The notes below the pieces were generated by a model that searched no databases, was not told where the DNA came from, and saw only the letters and a list, made by a program, of their open reading frames with translations. Both the position numbers and the translations under genes were made by a program. This document shows, piece by piece, positions 46,342-54,997 of a stretch of DNA of 64,000 bases. Source of the stretch: an uncultured Bacteroidales bacterium (GTDB lineage Bacteria; Bacteroidota; Bacteroidia; Bacteroidales; UBA932); the NCBI GenBank assembly GCA_949300335.1, contig CASGDV010000123.1, positions 37,072 to 101,071 of the forward strand, read 5' to 3'. Each line of letters starts with the position of its first letter. Position 1 is the first letter of the stretch.

Positions 46342-48341
46342 TGTTGTATTTCCTCCTCACAGTATTTTTTGATGACCCCGTATGCATCTTTCACGCCATG
46401 TTCGCCTGCTCGGGACAGGTCGATACAACCTTTCTCCTTGTCCTTCAGATAAATGAGTACAAGTCCCCTGTTGAAATAGGCATCTCCCATATAAGGATAC
46501 AGGGAAATAGCCCTGGTATAACTGTCTATCGACTGCAAATGCTCGGAAGCCAGACAATAGATGTTGCCCAGGTTGAAATGTATATAAGGTATGTCCGGTA
46601 CAAGTTCGGCTGCCATACGGAGATCTTCTATCGCTTCCGAATAATCATATTGCTTGCTTACCTGATCCTTGACTCTGGCGCGGGTGGTTCCCCTGTCGTC
46701 CATGGTAAGAACCTGGACATTGTTTTCTATTGAAAATATGAAATCTATCATTTCAGCCCTGAGCACTCCCCTGTTCATATAATAGAAAGCCTTGTAAAGC
46801 CCAGTGATTTCATCAGTTTCATCATTACCCACAGCTTTGTCATAACAATTGAGTGACGAATTGAACTGTTTTGAATCATACTCGTACAGTGCCCGGAGAA
46901 AATCCCCATAGACAGGGTCTTCCTCCTCATATATCTTCCGCTCAAAAGCCTCATGGTCATATCTTCCCGACGAATCCGAATTCGCTACGGTGATTCCTAC
47001 GGGACATTCGGATTCGAACTTGTCTATGAGAGGATTCTCATAAACCCTTTCAAGAGCATAATTAGTCTTCTGGCTGCCTGTGAGCATGAACTTGTACAAC
47101 GGACGCAGCCTTATGTCGATATCCCTGTGCTGGAGCAGTTCATCATTGAAATCCTTCTTCGCGAACTCTGCATCGAGCGCAATGAGCGAACTGTACTTCT
47201 TTGTAGTATCCGCAAACGAGCCTGCATCGGTAATGTTTTTCGCCCTGTACTCCTGAACTTTTTTCTGGGCGGTTTCGTAATCCTCTTTCGACGACTTGAA
47301 ATCTCCGAGAAGATTCTTCACATAAGAACGGTTCATATATGCCTTTGCAAAATCAGGATACAGTTCGATAGCCTTGTCATAATCGTAAAGTGCATCCTCA
47401 TACCTTTCCATCTCGATGAATATGGAAGCCCTGTTGAAATATGCGAGCACATTTTCAGGATTTATGTTCAGCACCCTGTCCATATCCGACAAAGCAGCCT
47501 CATACTCTCCCAACTGGGCATTTATAAGTCCCCTGTTGTAAAGGGTAAGGGCGTTTCCCGGTTCTTCCTGAAGAACCTTGTTCAGATCCGCCATCGCACC
47601 GAAATAATTCTTCTGCTCATAGTACATTATGGCCCTGTTGAAGTATGCGAAAGTATTTGAAGTATCAAGTTCGATAGCTTTGTTCATGTCGGCTATGGCA
47701 TCATCATATTTCTTCTGCGCTGCATAAAGACGTCCTCTTCTGACATAACCTTCTGCATCGAACCGGTCTATCCTGATAGCCTTGTTGTAATCGCTGACCG
47801 CCTTGAGGGTATCCCCGAGAAAGAGATAGCTGGCCCCCCTGTTTAGATAGGCAGAAGGATCATCCGGTTCCTTTTTTATATACCTGTCGAAATCCTTGAC
47901 GGCCTTGTCGAACTGCTGTGACAGGAAATATGTCACACCCCGGCTGAAATACAGGCCGATGAAACCGGGCCTCAGCTCAATTGCACGCTGAAGGTCGGCC
48001 AGAGCTTCTTCATACTTTCCGAAACGGCTCAAAGTGATTGCGCGGTAATGATATCCTGAAGTGAAGACAGGATTGAGTCTGACACTGCTGTCGAAATCCG
48101 TCTGTGCACCGCGCAGGTCCCCCAGATTGTATTTTGCTATTCCCCTGAAAAAAAAATTCCAGTAATCCGTTGTATCCAGTCTCGAAATAACATTGAAATT
48201 CTCTATCGCTTCCGAGTATTTCCCGTCTGCCAATGCGATACGTCCGCGTATGAAAAACACTTCCTTGTCATATTGTGCATGGAGTTCGATTCCGGACATG
48301 AGACACAGGAAAAGAACTGATATTTGGAAGATATTTTTCAT
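46338..48341 (-). CDS. Secreted tetratricopeptide-repeat protein
   Basis: 667 residues with a signal peptide (about 1-22, ending LHAQ). At least ten consecutive TPR units cover about 27-360, with near-identical spacing (e.g. AYFNRAIMYYEQKNYFGAMADLNKVL, AYMNRSYVKNLLGDFKSSKEDYETA), and two to three more at 480-650. Probably a periplasmic scaffold. No enzyme domain is visible. It is the first gene of the TPR-HAD-MBL unit. Confidence 0.83.
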   Translation of the reverse strand: MKNIFQISVLFLCLMSGIELHAQYDKEVFFIRGRIALADGKYSEAIENFNVISRLDTTDYWNFFFRGIAKYNLGDLRGAQTDFDSSVRLNPVFTSGYHYRAITLSRFGKYEEALADLQRAIELRPGFIGLYFSRGVTYFLSQQFDKAVKDFDRYIKKEPDDPSAYLNRGASYLFLGDTLKAVSDYNKAIRIDRFDAEGYVRRGRLYAAQKKYDDAIADMNKAIELDTSNTFAYFNRAIMYYEQKNYFGAMADLNKVLQEEPGNALTLYNRGLINAQLGEYEAALSDMDRVLNINPENVLAYFNRASIFIEMERYEDALYDYDKAIELYPDFAKAYMNRSYVKNLLGDFKSSKEDYETAQKKVQEYRAKNITDAGSFADTTKKYSSLIALDAEFAKKDFNDELLQHRDIDIRLRPLYKFMLTGSQKTNYALERVYENPLIDKFESECPVGITVANSDSSGRYDHEAFERKIYEEEDPVYGDFLRALYEYDSKQFNSSLNCYDKAVGNDETDEITGLYKAFYYMNRGVLRAEMIDFIFSIENNVQVLTMDDRGTTRARVKDQVSKQYDYSEAIEDLRMAAELVPDIPYIHFNLGNIYCLASEHLQSIDSYTRAISLYPYMGDAYFNRGLVLIYLKDKEKGCIDLSRAGEHGVKDAYGVIKKYCEEEIQQ

Positions 48342-48380
48342 CGGTAAATAAAATTTATCCTAAAACTTATAAAATTTTCC

Positions 48381-48388
48381 TATTTTTG
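48381..48388 (+). promoter_or_regulatory. -7 box for the M28-GT4 unit
   Basis: TATTTTTG, 41 bases before the ATG at 48429. It faces a minus-strand box at 48411-48418, so the two transcripts would overlap. Confidence 0.4.
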
Positions 48389-48410
48389 GAGCTCGAATTT
48401 TAACAAGCTG

Positions 48411-48418
48411 CAAAGATA
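48411..48418 (-). promoter_or_regulatory. -7 box for the TPR-HAD-MBL unit
   Basis: TATCTTTG on the minus strand, 70 bases before the ATG at 48341. No good -33 box. Confidence 0.35.
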
Positions 48419-48428
48419 ATCATTTATC

Positions 48429-49457
48429 ATGCCTGAAAACAGAAAAAAGAAGAAAAAAAAACAATTTTACATAATCCCCCTGTTCACGGCAATGCTGTTT
48501 CCAAGCCCAGCTTCGGGACAAGGTTCATGGGTGAGCAATGACAATGCCGTCCACAATACGGTGTGGGAAACCAGATTGTACAACGACATCGACTTTCTGT
48601 CAGGCGAATTGTGCGAAGGAAGAAGTACAGGCAGCCGTGGAGGCACCGAAGCCGCTTTCTGGCTGTGCAGGAAATTCAAAAAGGCCGGTCTCATCCCGTT
48701 CGGTTCCGCATACGCAAGGCATATCTATGCAGGACGCGGACTTGTCGGACACAATATAATGGGAATGATTCCGGGTTCCCTGAAAAAGCACTGCGATTCC
48801 TATGTCATAATAGGAGCCCACTATGACCATATAGGAAAACTTGACGGCAGAATATATCCCGGGGCAGACAGGAACGCATCGGGAACTGTGGCGTTGACGA
48901 CACTTGCGGACATGTTCTCTTCCATGAAAATTCTCGGCAGGACCTATGACTGCAACATCATATTTGTGGCATTCGACGGAAACGAGTGCAATCTTGCAGG
49001 TTCGGAATCACTTTGGAAAAGCATTTCCGAAGGCTCTCTGACCGACCCGGTTTCGGGAAAGGCGGTAACAAAAGAAAAAATACGTCTTATGGTAAACATT
49101 GACCAGCTGGGAACTACCATGTCACCGCTGTCGTCCGGAAGGGAAGATTTCCTCATAATGCTCGGCAACGAATCCCTGAAAGAGGATGAACAGGGTATCC
49201 TCTCCATGTGCAACAGATTCTATGATACGGACCTCGAATTATCATACACATACTACGGCAGCAGGAACTTCACGGATATTTTCTACAGACTTTCAGACCA
49301 GAAATACTTTGTGGAGAACCATATACCGGCCGTACTTTTCACATCCGGCATCACCATGCATACGAACAAGACGGTGGATACCGTCGATACGATAAATCTG
49401 AAAGTACTCAGAAAAAGGATAATACTTATCTATCACTGGATAGAGAAACTATTGTAG
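48429..49457 (+). CDS. M28-family peptidase homologue with altered active site
   Basis: 342 residues, with a Lys-rich N-terminus followed by a signal sequence (cleavage near SGQ). The M28 fold is clear: GAHYDHIGK (zinc His), VNIDQLGT (Asp) and the C-terminal ITMHTNKTVDTVDTI (His) are kept. The usual GADDNASG reads GADRNASG, losing the bridging zinc Asp, and the usual EE pair reads NE in FDGNECNLAGS, losing the general base. It is probably not a normal aminopeptidase and may bind rather than cleave. A run of nine A's (48453-48461) lies in codons 9-11. The GT4 gene follows after 7 bases. Confidence 0.82.
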   Translation: MPENRKKKKKKQFYIIPLFTAMLFPSPASGQGSWVSNDNAVHNTVWETRLYNDIDFLSGELCEGRSTGSRGGTEAAFWLCRKFKKAGLIPFGSAYARHIYAGRGLVGHNIMGMIPGSLKKHCDSYVIIGAHYDHIGKLDGRIYPGADRNASGTVALTTLADMFSSMKILGRTYDCNIIFVAFDGNECNLAGSESLWKSISEGSLTDPVSGKAVTKEKIRLMVNIDQLGTTMSPLSSGREDFLIMLGNESLKEDEQGILSMCNRFYDTDLELSYTYYGSRNFTDIFYRLSDQKYFVENHIPAVLFTSGITMHTNKTVDTVDTINLKVLRKRIILIYHWIEKLL

Positions 49458-49464
49458 CAGCCAC

Positions 49465-50661
49465 ATGAACAATATCCACAGAATAGCCTTTGTCCACGGA
49501 GAATTTCCGTTCGGCGGAGCGGAAAGGGTCACAATCGACATTGCGGAATACCTCAAAGACAAAAATTATGAGATATTCGTCTTCACCACGGATTTCCATG
49601 AAGATAAAATGCCTGTAGGCCACGAAGCGCACATGAAAATAATACGGCTTCCTGAAAATGATGTTGCAAAATCCCGTAAAGACATCGATGTAATATGTCG
49701 TAACATCCGTGAATACGGAATCGAAACGGCAGTCGTGGTTGCAAGAGATCTGAAACATGTCAGGGAAATCAGAAAGACAGGATGCAGGCTCGTTTATGCC
49801 CACCACAGCATTCCATTCCATGAAGCTAGAGCAACCATAGACAGGATATGGAGACGCGGGACCAGAAATCCGCTGCGCTTCCTCACTTGGATGCTGCTTT
49901 CATGGCCGAAATATGTGCTTTTGGGCAAGGCGCGCAGAATGGAAATGGATTTTTACAGAAGATCCTATACAGAATACGACAGGTATGTTATGCTTTGCGA
50001 GGAATACAGGAATGAAATCATAAAAAGACTCGCCCTTCCTCAGGATGAAAAAAAGATCAAGGTAATATGGAATTCAGAACATCTCCCTGAAAAGATTAAT
50101 CTGTCCAAGAAAAAGATTTTCCTGTATAGCGGGAGACTTTCATATGCAGACAAAAGGCTTGACAGGCTGATCCGGGCATGGAACCTTGCCTCCCGGAAGC
50201 TTCCTGAATGGCAACTGGTTATAGCTGGTGAAGGAAAAGACCGCAGGAATCTGGAAAGACTCGTAAGGAAAACTCGAACGGAAAGAGTCACATTCACCGG
50301 ATTTGTAAATGATATGGATAAATATTATTCAGAAGCTTCTTTCTGTGTTCTTACATCCACATATGAAGGTTGGGGGCTTTGCCTTTCCGAAGGACAGGCT
50401 AATGGTGTTATTCCAATTGCTTTCAACAGTTTCGCCGGAGCAAGACATATTATAGCTCACAATGGGGAAGACGGATTCCTCGTAAAACCTTTCGATATAG
50501 AAGCTTTTGCCGATACAATGATATCAGTAGCCCAGATACCTGAAGAAGAACTAAGAAAAATGAGACTACAAGTAATCAACAAAGCAAGGCATGAATATGC
50601 ACCTGAACGTGTAGGGGAATTATGGAAACGCCTTTTTGAGGATTTGGCCGTTTCATGTTGA
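49465..50661 (+). CDS. Family 4 glycosyltransferase
   Basis: 398 residues with a GT-B fold: N-terminal VHGEFPFGGAERVTIDIAEYL and the C-terminal donor domain with FLYSGRLSYADKRLDRLIRAW, VIAGEGKDRRNLE, and the EX7E-type region YEGWGLCLSEGQANGVIPIA. It probably adds a hexose or N-acetylhexosamine to a lipid-linked or LPS-core glycan. It opens the glycosyltransferase run. GC content falls towards its 3' end (from about 50280), into the AT-rich block. Confidence 0.9.
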   Translation: MNNIHRIAFVHGEFPFGGAERVTIDIAEYLKDKNYEIFVFTTDFHEDKMPVGHEAHMKIIRLPENDVAKSRKDIDVICRNIREYGIETAVVVARDLKHVREIRKTGCRLVYAHHSIPFHEARATIDRIWRRGTRNPLRFLTWMLLSWPKYVLLGKARRMEMDFYRRSYTEYDRYVMLCEEYRNEIIKRLALPQDEKKIKVIWNSEHLPEKINLSKKKIFLYSGRLSYADKRLDRLIRAWNLASRKLPEWQLVIAGEGKDRRNLERLVRKTRTERVTFTGFVNDMDKYYSEASFCVLTSTYEGWGLCLSEGQANGVIPIAFNSFAGARHIIAHNGEDGFLVKPFDIEAFADTMISVAQIPEEELRKMRLQVINKARHEYAPERVGELWKRLFEDLAVSC

Positions 50662-50674
50662 TATAGTAGTCATT

Positions 50675-50706
50675 TTTGGAATTGAATTATATTATACATA
50701 TTTTTG
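50675..50706 (+). promoter_or_regulatory. Internal promoter of the AT-rich transferase block
   Basis: TTTG (50675-50678), 20-base spacer, TATTTTTG (50699-50706), 18 bases before the ATG at 50724. It is a strong consensus match. Its position shows the in-frame start at 50676 is not used. Confidence 0.7.
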
Positions 50707-50723
50707 CCATATATACTGAAGAT

Positions 50724-51566
50724 ATGAACAAGAGTGACATTGCCGTAGTAATCCCTGTTTACAGACATCCGTACCAGCTGGAAAAGATATCACTCTATCA
50801 ATGTCTTTCTGTATTGGGAGAATATCGTATAATTGCCGTTATGCCGGAAAATGCCGGGAAAGACTCTTTCGGATGTACGGCTCTTGACTCAGTGGAACAC
50901 GTATATTTTCCTGATGAGTATTTCAATAGCATAGAAAGCTATAACCGTCTTGTCCTTTCCGATTTTTTCTACAAAAAATTTGATAAGTTCGAATATATGC
51001 TAATCTATCAGTTGGATGCTTATGTATTCAATGACAGGTTGCTGGAATGGGCTAAACAAGGATATGACTATATCGGTGCCCCCTGGATACCTCCATTCCG
51101 GCACTATCGTCAAAAAAGTGTCAGACTCAGGCTGCAATTGACATTCAAGATTTTGTCATACTTAAACAGGAACAAGTTACGTTCAAAAGCCAAATACAGA
51201 TTCTATCAAGTTGGCAACGGAGGACTTTCACTTAGAAATGTAAAAAAATTCATTGAACTCACTTCATGTTGCAAGACAGGCATTAGAAGTCTTCTTGATG
51301 AAAAAGATGAGATGTACCCTGAAGACATACTGCTGGCCATAGAATTTTGTCATGGGAAAAATGCTTTAAAAAAGCCAGACTTCATGAAAAGTCTTGATTT
51401 TTCGTTCGAAATGTCTCCAGAATTATGCTTGAGTCTTAATGGCAAACGCCTTCCGTTCGGATGCCATGCATGGTATTTGCCGGAAAACTACGATTTTTGG
51501 AAAAAATATATTAAAACAGACATAATCGAAGATGAAAATATCTGTAATTACGATAAACTTCAATAA
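50724..51566 (+). CDS. DUF5672 family protein, putative glycosyltransferase
   Basis: 280 residues from the ATG at 50724 (MNKSDIAVVIPVYRHPYQLE). It matches the DUF5672 pattern: GT-A-like start, ESYNRLVLSDFFYKKFDKFEY, MLIYQLDAYVFNDRL and the GYDYIGAPWIPP motif, then GNGGLSLRNVKKF and EDILLAIEFCH. Such genes sit in surface-glycan loci. The activity is unproven. Base composition is markedly AT-rich. It overlaps the next gene by 35 bases. Confidence 0.8.
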   Translation: MNKSDIAVVIPVYRHPYQLEKISLYQCLSVLGEYRIIAVMPENAGKDSFGCTALDSVEHVYFPDEYFNSIESYNRLVLSDFFYKKFDKFEYMLIYQLDAYVFNDRLLEWAKQGYDYIGAPWIPPFRHYRQKSVRLRLQLTFKILSYLNRNKLRSKAKYRFYQVGNGGLSLRNVKKFIELTSCCKTGIRSLLDEKDEMYPEDILLAIEFCHGKNALKKPDFMKSLDFSFEMSPELCLSLNGKRLPFGCHAWYLPENYDFWKKYIKTDIIEDENICNYDKLQ

Positions 51567-52359
51567 TAACGACGGGCTTGAGAAAACATTGAAAAGTGTA
51601 TCCAAGCAGACATTCAGAGATTTTGAACATATTGTCATTGACGGCGGCAGCAATGACGGCAGCAGAAAAACCATTGAAAGATTTTCAGAAGGTCTTTCTT
51701 TCTGGTGTTCAGAAAGGGACAATGGGATTTACAATGCCATGAACAAAGGAATATCCAAAGCTTCCGGTGAATATATTTTATTCCTGAATTCAGGAGACTT
51801 CCTATATGATAAAGATACATTTCGTGACATTGCGTTTTTTTTGGATAAATACGATATTGTTTATGGTGATCTTTTGTTCAGAGGAAAAAATCATGAATTT
51901 GTTCAAGAGTATCCTGACAAGTTGGACACCGGTTTCTTTTTTTGTAAATCACTCGGACATCCTGCATCATTCATAAAAAGGAGTATGTTCGACAACTATA
52001 TGTACTCGGAAAATTTCAAAATAGTATCTGATTGGGAATTTTTCACAAAAAAAATCATTTTTGAAAATGCTTCCTATAAACATATAAGAAAAATAATTTC
52101 GATATTTGACACCAATGGAATCAGTTCGCAAAATGAAAATCTTTCACAGACTGAAAGGGAAATTATCCTTAAAAGGCTCTTCCCCGGACAATTGTACGAA
52201 TACATTAAAGAACTTGTATTCATAAATGATTCACCGCTACGGGAACAGTTTTATGAACTTAGTCGTACGAGGAAATTCCAATACAGAATCAAGCCATTAA
52301 TAAAATCAATCATTTCGCTGAACAATATCATAAGCGGACACTGGAAAGACAAAATATAA
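51532..52359 (+). CDS. Family 2 glycosyltransferase
   Basis: 275 residues. GT-A motifs: MKISVITINFNNNDGLEKTL, HIVIDGGSNDGSRKTIE, ERDNGIYNAMNKGISKASGEYILFLNSGD (the DxD equivalent is NSGD). This is the WcaA/PGL-like subgroup often found in LPS and capsule loci. The start overlaps DUF5672 by 35 bases but matches the family N-terminus exactly. AT-rich, as are its neighbours. Confidence 0.88.
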   Translation: MKISVITINFNNNDGLEKTLKSVSKQTFRDFEHIVIDGGSNDGSRKTIERFSEGLSFWCSERDNGIYNAMNKGISKASGEYILFLNSGDFLYDKDTFRDIAFFLDKYDIVYGDLLFRGKNHEFVQEYPDKLDTGFFFCKSLGHPASFIKRSMFDNYMYSENFKIVSDWEFFTKKIIFENASYKHIRKIISIFDTNGISSQNENLSQTEREIILKRLFPGQLYEYIKELVFINDSPLREQFYELSRTRKFQYRIKPLIKSIISLNNIISGHWKDKI

Positions 52360-52371
52360 TTTTTTATTGGT

Positions 52372-53151
52372 ATGGGACTAGGTGTAAAACGCAAATTCAA
52401 CGAATGGAATCTTTCCATCAGGAATTTCAGAAAATGGTTCATCCCAGTATTGAAAACCAAGTTATATGGCAGAGAACTCACCGATTTCAAAGAAGTTCCT
52501 ATAGTCATAAACAATTTTAACCGATTGTCAATGCTGCAGAAATTGATATCCGGCCTGGAAACGAGGGGATATACCAACATTTTCATAATTGACAACAATT
52601 CGACATATGCTCCTCTATTGAAATGGTATGAACAATGCAAGTATCCCGTCTACATGTTAAACCGCAATGTTGGATATCTGTCTATATGGGAAACCGGAAT
52701 ATACAAGCAGTTTACAGATTCTTACTTTGCATACACGGACTCCGATATAGAAATATGTCCAGAATGTCCTGAAAATTTCATGCAGTATTTCATTGAACTG
52801 CTGAAAAAACATCCCAAAGCCCTGAAAGTAGGTTTTTCTCTAAAAATTGATGATATTCCAGAACACTATGAAAACAAAGATGAGGTTATCAAATGGGAAA
52901 AGCAGTTCTGGGAAAACAAGATAAAAGGAGAAAATGCATTTTTTGCGCCAATAGATACGACTTTCGCAGTTTACAGACCATTTTTCAAAGGAGGAGTAAT
53001 TGATTTCGATTTAAAATACATCAGGACAGACCATCCCTATTCCGCAAGACATCTTCCATGGTATCAGGACAGTGAAAATCTGTCTGATGAAGATATATTC
53101 TACAAGAACAATATAAAAACCCTGACACATTGGTCAGAAAAACAAGGATGA
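52372..53151 (+). CDS. Putative GT-A glycosyltransferase, poorly characterised family
   Basis: 259 residues. After a ~40-residue basic leader it has VPIVINNFNRLSMLQKLISGL, IFIIDNNSTYAPLLKWYE, the NRNVGYLSIWETGIY segment and a DxD-type AYTDSDIEICPE near residue 125. Late residues include RTDHPYSARHLPWY. This is a GT2-like fold, but acceptor and donor are unknown. Last gene of the AT-rich block. One base separates it from the LicC-CobD fusion. Confidence 0.7.
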   Translation: MGLGVKRKFNEWNLSIRNFRKWFIPVLKTKLYGRELTDFKEVPIVINNFNRLSMLQKLISGLETRGYTNIFIIDNNSTYAPLLKWYEQCKYPVYMLNRNVGYLSIWETGIYKQFTDSYFAYTDSDIEICPECPENFMQYFIELLKKHPKALKVGFSLKIDDIPEHYENKDEVIKWEKQFWENKIKGENAFFAPIDTTFAVYRPFFKGGVIDFDLKYIRTDHPYSARHLPWYQDSENLSDEDIFYKNNIKTLTHWSEKQG

Positions 53152-53152
53152 C

Positions 53153-54997
53153 ATGCAAGCAGTGATACTTGCCGCAGGAATGGGAAAACGCCTGGGCCAC
53201 CTTACCGAAAACAATACCAAATGTATGGTAAAGGTCAATGGGACGAGACTCATTGACCGTCTTCTCGGACAACTTTCGATATTCAGTCTTGACAGGATAA
53301 TTATCGTTGTCGGATACAAGGGAGATATTCTAAAACAGTATCTTGGAGACAATCATGACGGAGTAAGGATCGAATATATAGAAAATCCTGTTTACGACAG
53401 GACAAACAACATATATTCGCTTTTCCTGACAAAAGACGAATTGCAGAAAGACGATACTTTGCTGATAGAGTCAGATTTGATTTTTGAAGATTCTGTATTC
53501 CGGAGACTGAAGGGATGCGGTTATGAAAATGTCGCTATAGTGGACAAATATGATTCATGGATGGATGGCACCATGGTGTGCATCGATGAAGACAGCAATA
53601 TCGTGAACTTCATCTCACAAAAGGCGTTTTCATACAAGGATATCGGCTCATATTACAAGACTGTAAACATATACCGGCTGAGCAAGGAATTTCTTTCTCA
53701 GAAATATATTCCGTTCCTTGAAGCATATACGCAAGCCTTGGGAACGAACGAATATTATGAGCATGTACTCAGGGTGATAGCCCTGCTTGAAAACTCGGAA
53801 TTGAAGGCTTTGCCTCTCTGCGGTGAGAAATGGTATGAAATAGACGATATTCAGGATCTGGATATCGCTGAAGCCATTTTTGCCGATCCCGACAAAAAGT
53901 ACCCCAAATTTCAGAACCGGTACGGAGGATTCTGGAGATTTCCGTCCATGCTTGACTTCTGTTACCTTGTCAATCCGTATTTTCCTACAAACCGGCTAAA
54001 AGAAGAAATCAAGTCCAACTTTGACCGTCTGATATACGAATATCCGTCAGGCATGGCCGTGAACTGCCTGCTCGCAGGAAAATATACAGGACTCCCGAAG
54101 GAATACCTCTGTGTGGGTAACGGCGCTTCTGAACTTATGAAAAGCCTCCTTCTGATTCTGGAAGGAAAGATAGGCATGGTCTATCCCACTTTTGAGGAAT
54201 ATCCAAACAGAATAAAGGACAAGAGCCGCATTGTTGGTTTCACTCCGCAAAATGAAAATTTTTCCTATGGTTGGAAAGATCTTGCCGGAGCATTTGAAGA
54301 AAAAGGATTAAGCTCGATGATAGTCATAAATCCGGACAATCCTTCAGGCAACTTCATTCCGGCAAAGGATATGCTGGAGCTGGCTGGCTGGACACTCAAA
54401 CGCGGCATAAGACTCATAATCGACGAGTCATTCATTGACTTCACCGACGGAGGGGGCAAAAATTCATTGATGGACAGGGATACCCTGGAAAAGTTTCCAA
54501 ACCTGGCAATTATAAAAAGCATTTCCAAGTCTTTCGGAGTTCCGGGACTCAGACTCGGTTTCCTGGCCACATCCGACACGGAGCTTTCCGGTCATGTCAG
54601 ATCAGACCTTCCAATATGGAATATAAACTCGTTTGCGGAATTCTATCTTCAGATTTTCAGCAAATATGCCTGCGATTACAGGAATGCATGTGCAAAATTC
54701 CGTATGGAACGGACGCGTTTTGCCGCAGAGCTTGACAGAATAGGCTTCATTCGCAGAATAGATTCACAGGCAAATTATTTTCTATGCGAGATAAAAGGAA
54801 ATTTCACGGCTGGAGAGCTTACAGACAGACTTCTGAATGAATATGACATACTCATAAAGGACTGTTCCTCCAAACACGGGATGGATCCGGGAAAATACAT
54901 CCGTTTGGCTATCCGGAATACCGAAGACAATGACATGCTTGTAAAGGCATTGGAAAAATTGGATAATGAAAAAATGAACAGGGGCAATGAGATTTGA
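53153..54997 (+). CDS. LicC-like nucleotidyltransferase fused to a CobD-like PLP decarboxylase/aminotransferase
   Basis: 614 residues in two parts. Residues 1-240 are a nucleotidyltransferase of the LicC/PntC type: VILAAGMGKRLGHLT, the Lys in NNTKCMVKVNG, LIESDLIFE and the C-terminal WYEIDDIQDLDIAE. Residues about 255-610 are a fold-type I PLP enzyme: INPDNPSGNF, LIIDESFIDF, Schiff-base Lys in SISKSFGVPGLRLGF, and IRLAIRNTEDND. The DESFIDF and RLAIRN patterns resemble CobD (threonine-phosphate decarboxylase) more than HisC. It may form a phospho-amino-alcohol (e.g. phosphoethanolamine from phosphoserine) and activate it to a CDP form for the LicD downstream. A 2-aminoethylphosphonate role, as in PntC fusions, is the alternative, though no phosphonate genes are here. 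Confidence 0.8.
   Translation: MQAVILAAGMGKRLGHLTENNTKCMVKVNGTRLIDRLLGQLSIFSLDRIIIVVGYKGDILKQYLGDNHDGVRIEYIENPVYDRTNNIYSLFLTKDELQKDDTLLIESDLIFEDSVFRRLKGCGYENVAIVDKYDSWMDGTMVCIDEDSNIVNFISQKAFSYKDIGSYYKTVNIYRLSKEFLSQKYIPFLEAYTQALGTNEYYEHVLRVIALLENSELKALPLCGEKWYEIDDIQDLDIAEAIFADPDKKYPKFQNRYGGFWRFPSMLDFCYLVNPYFPTNRLKEEIKSNFDRLIYEYPSGMAVNCLLAGKYTGLPKEYLCVGNGASELMKSLLLILEGKIGMVYPTFEEYPNRIKDKSRIVGFTPQNENFSYGWKDLAGAFEEKGLSSMIVINPDNPSGNFIPAKDMLELAGWTLKRGIRLIIDESFIDFTDGGGKNSLMDRDTLEKFPNLAIIKSISKSFGVPGLRLGFLATSDTELSGHVRSDLPIWNINSFAEFYLQIFSKYACDYRNACAKFRMERTRFAAELDRIGFIRRIDSQANYFLCEIKGNFTAGELTDRLLNEYDILIKDCSSKHGMDPGKYIRLAIRNTEDNDMLVKALEKLDNEKMNRGNEI

Noticed and set aside
53153-54997. Assigning the fusion to 2-aminoethylphosphonate biosynthesis
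   Set aside because: Plausible for the nucleotidyltransferase half, but the PLP half looks CobD-like and no phosphonate genes are in the window. Kept as an alternative, not as the main call.
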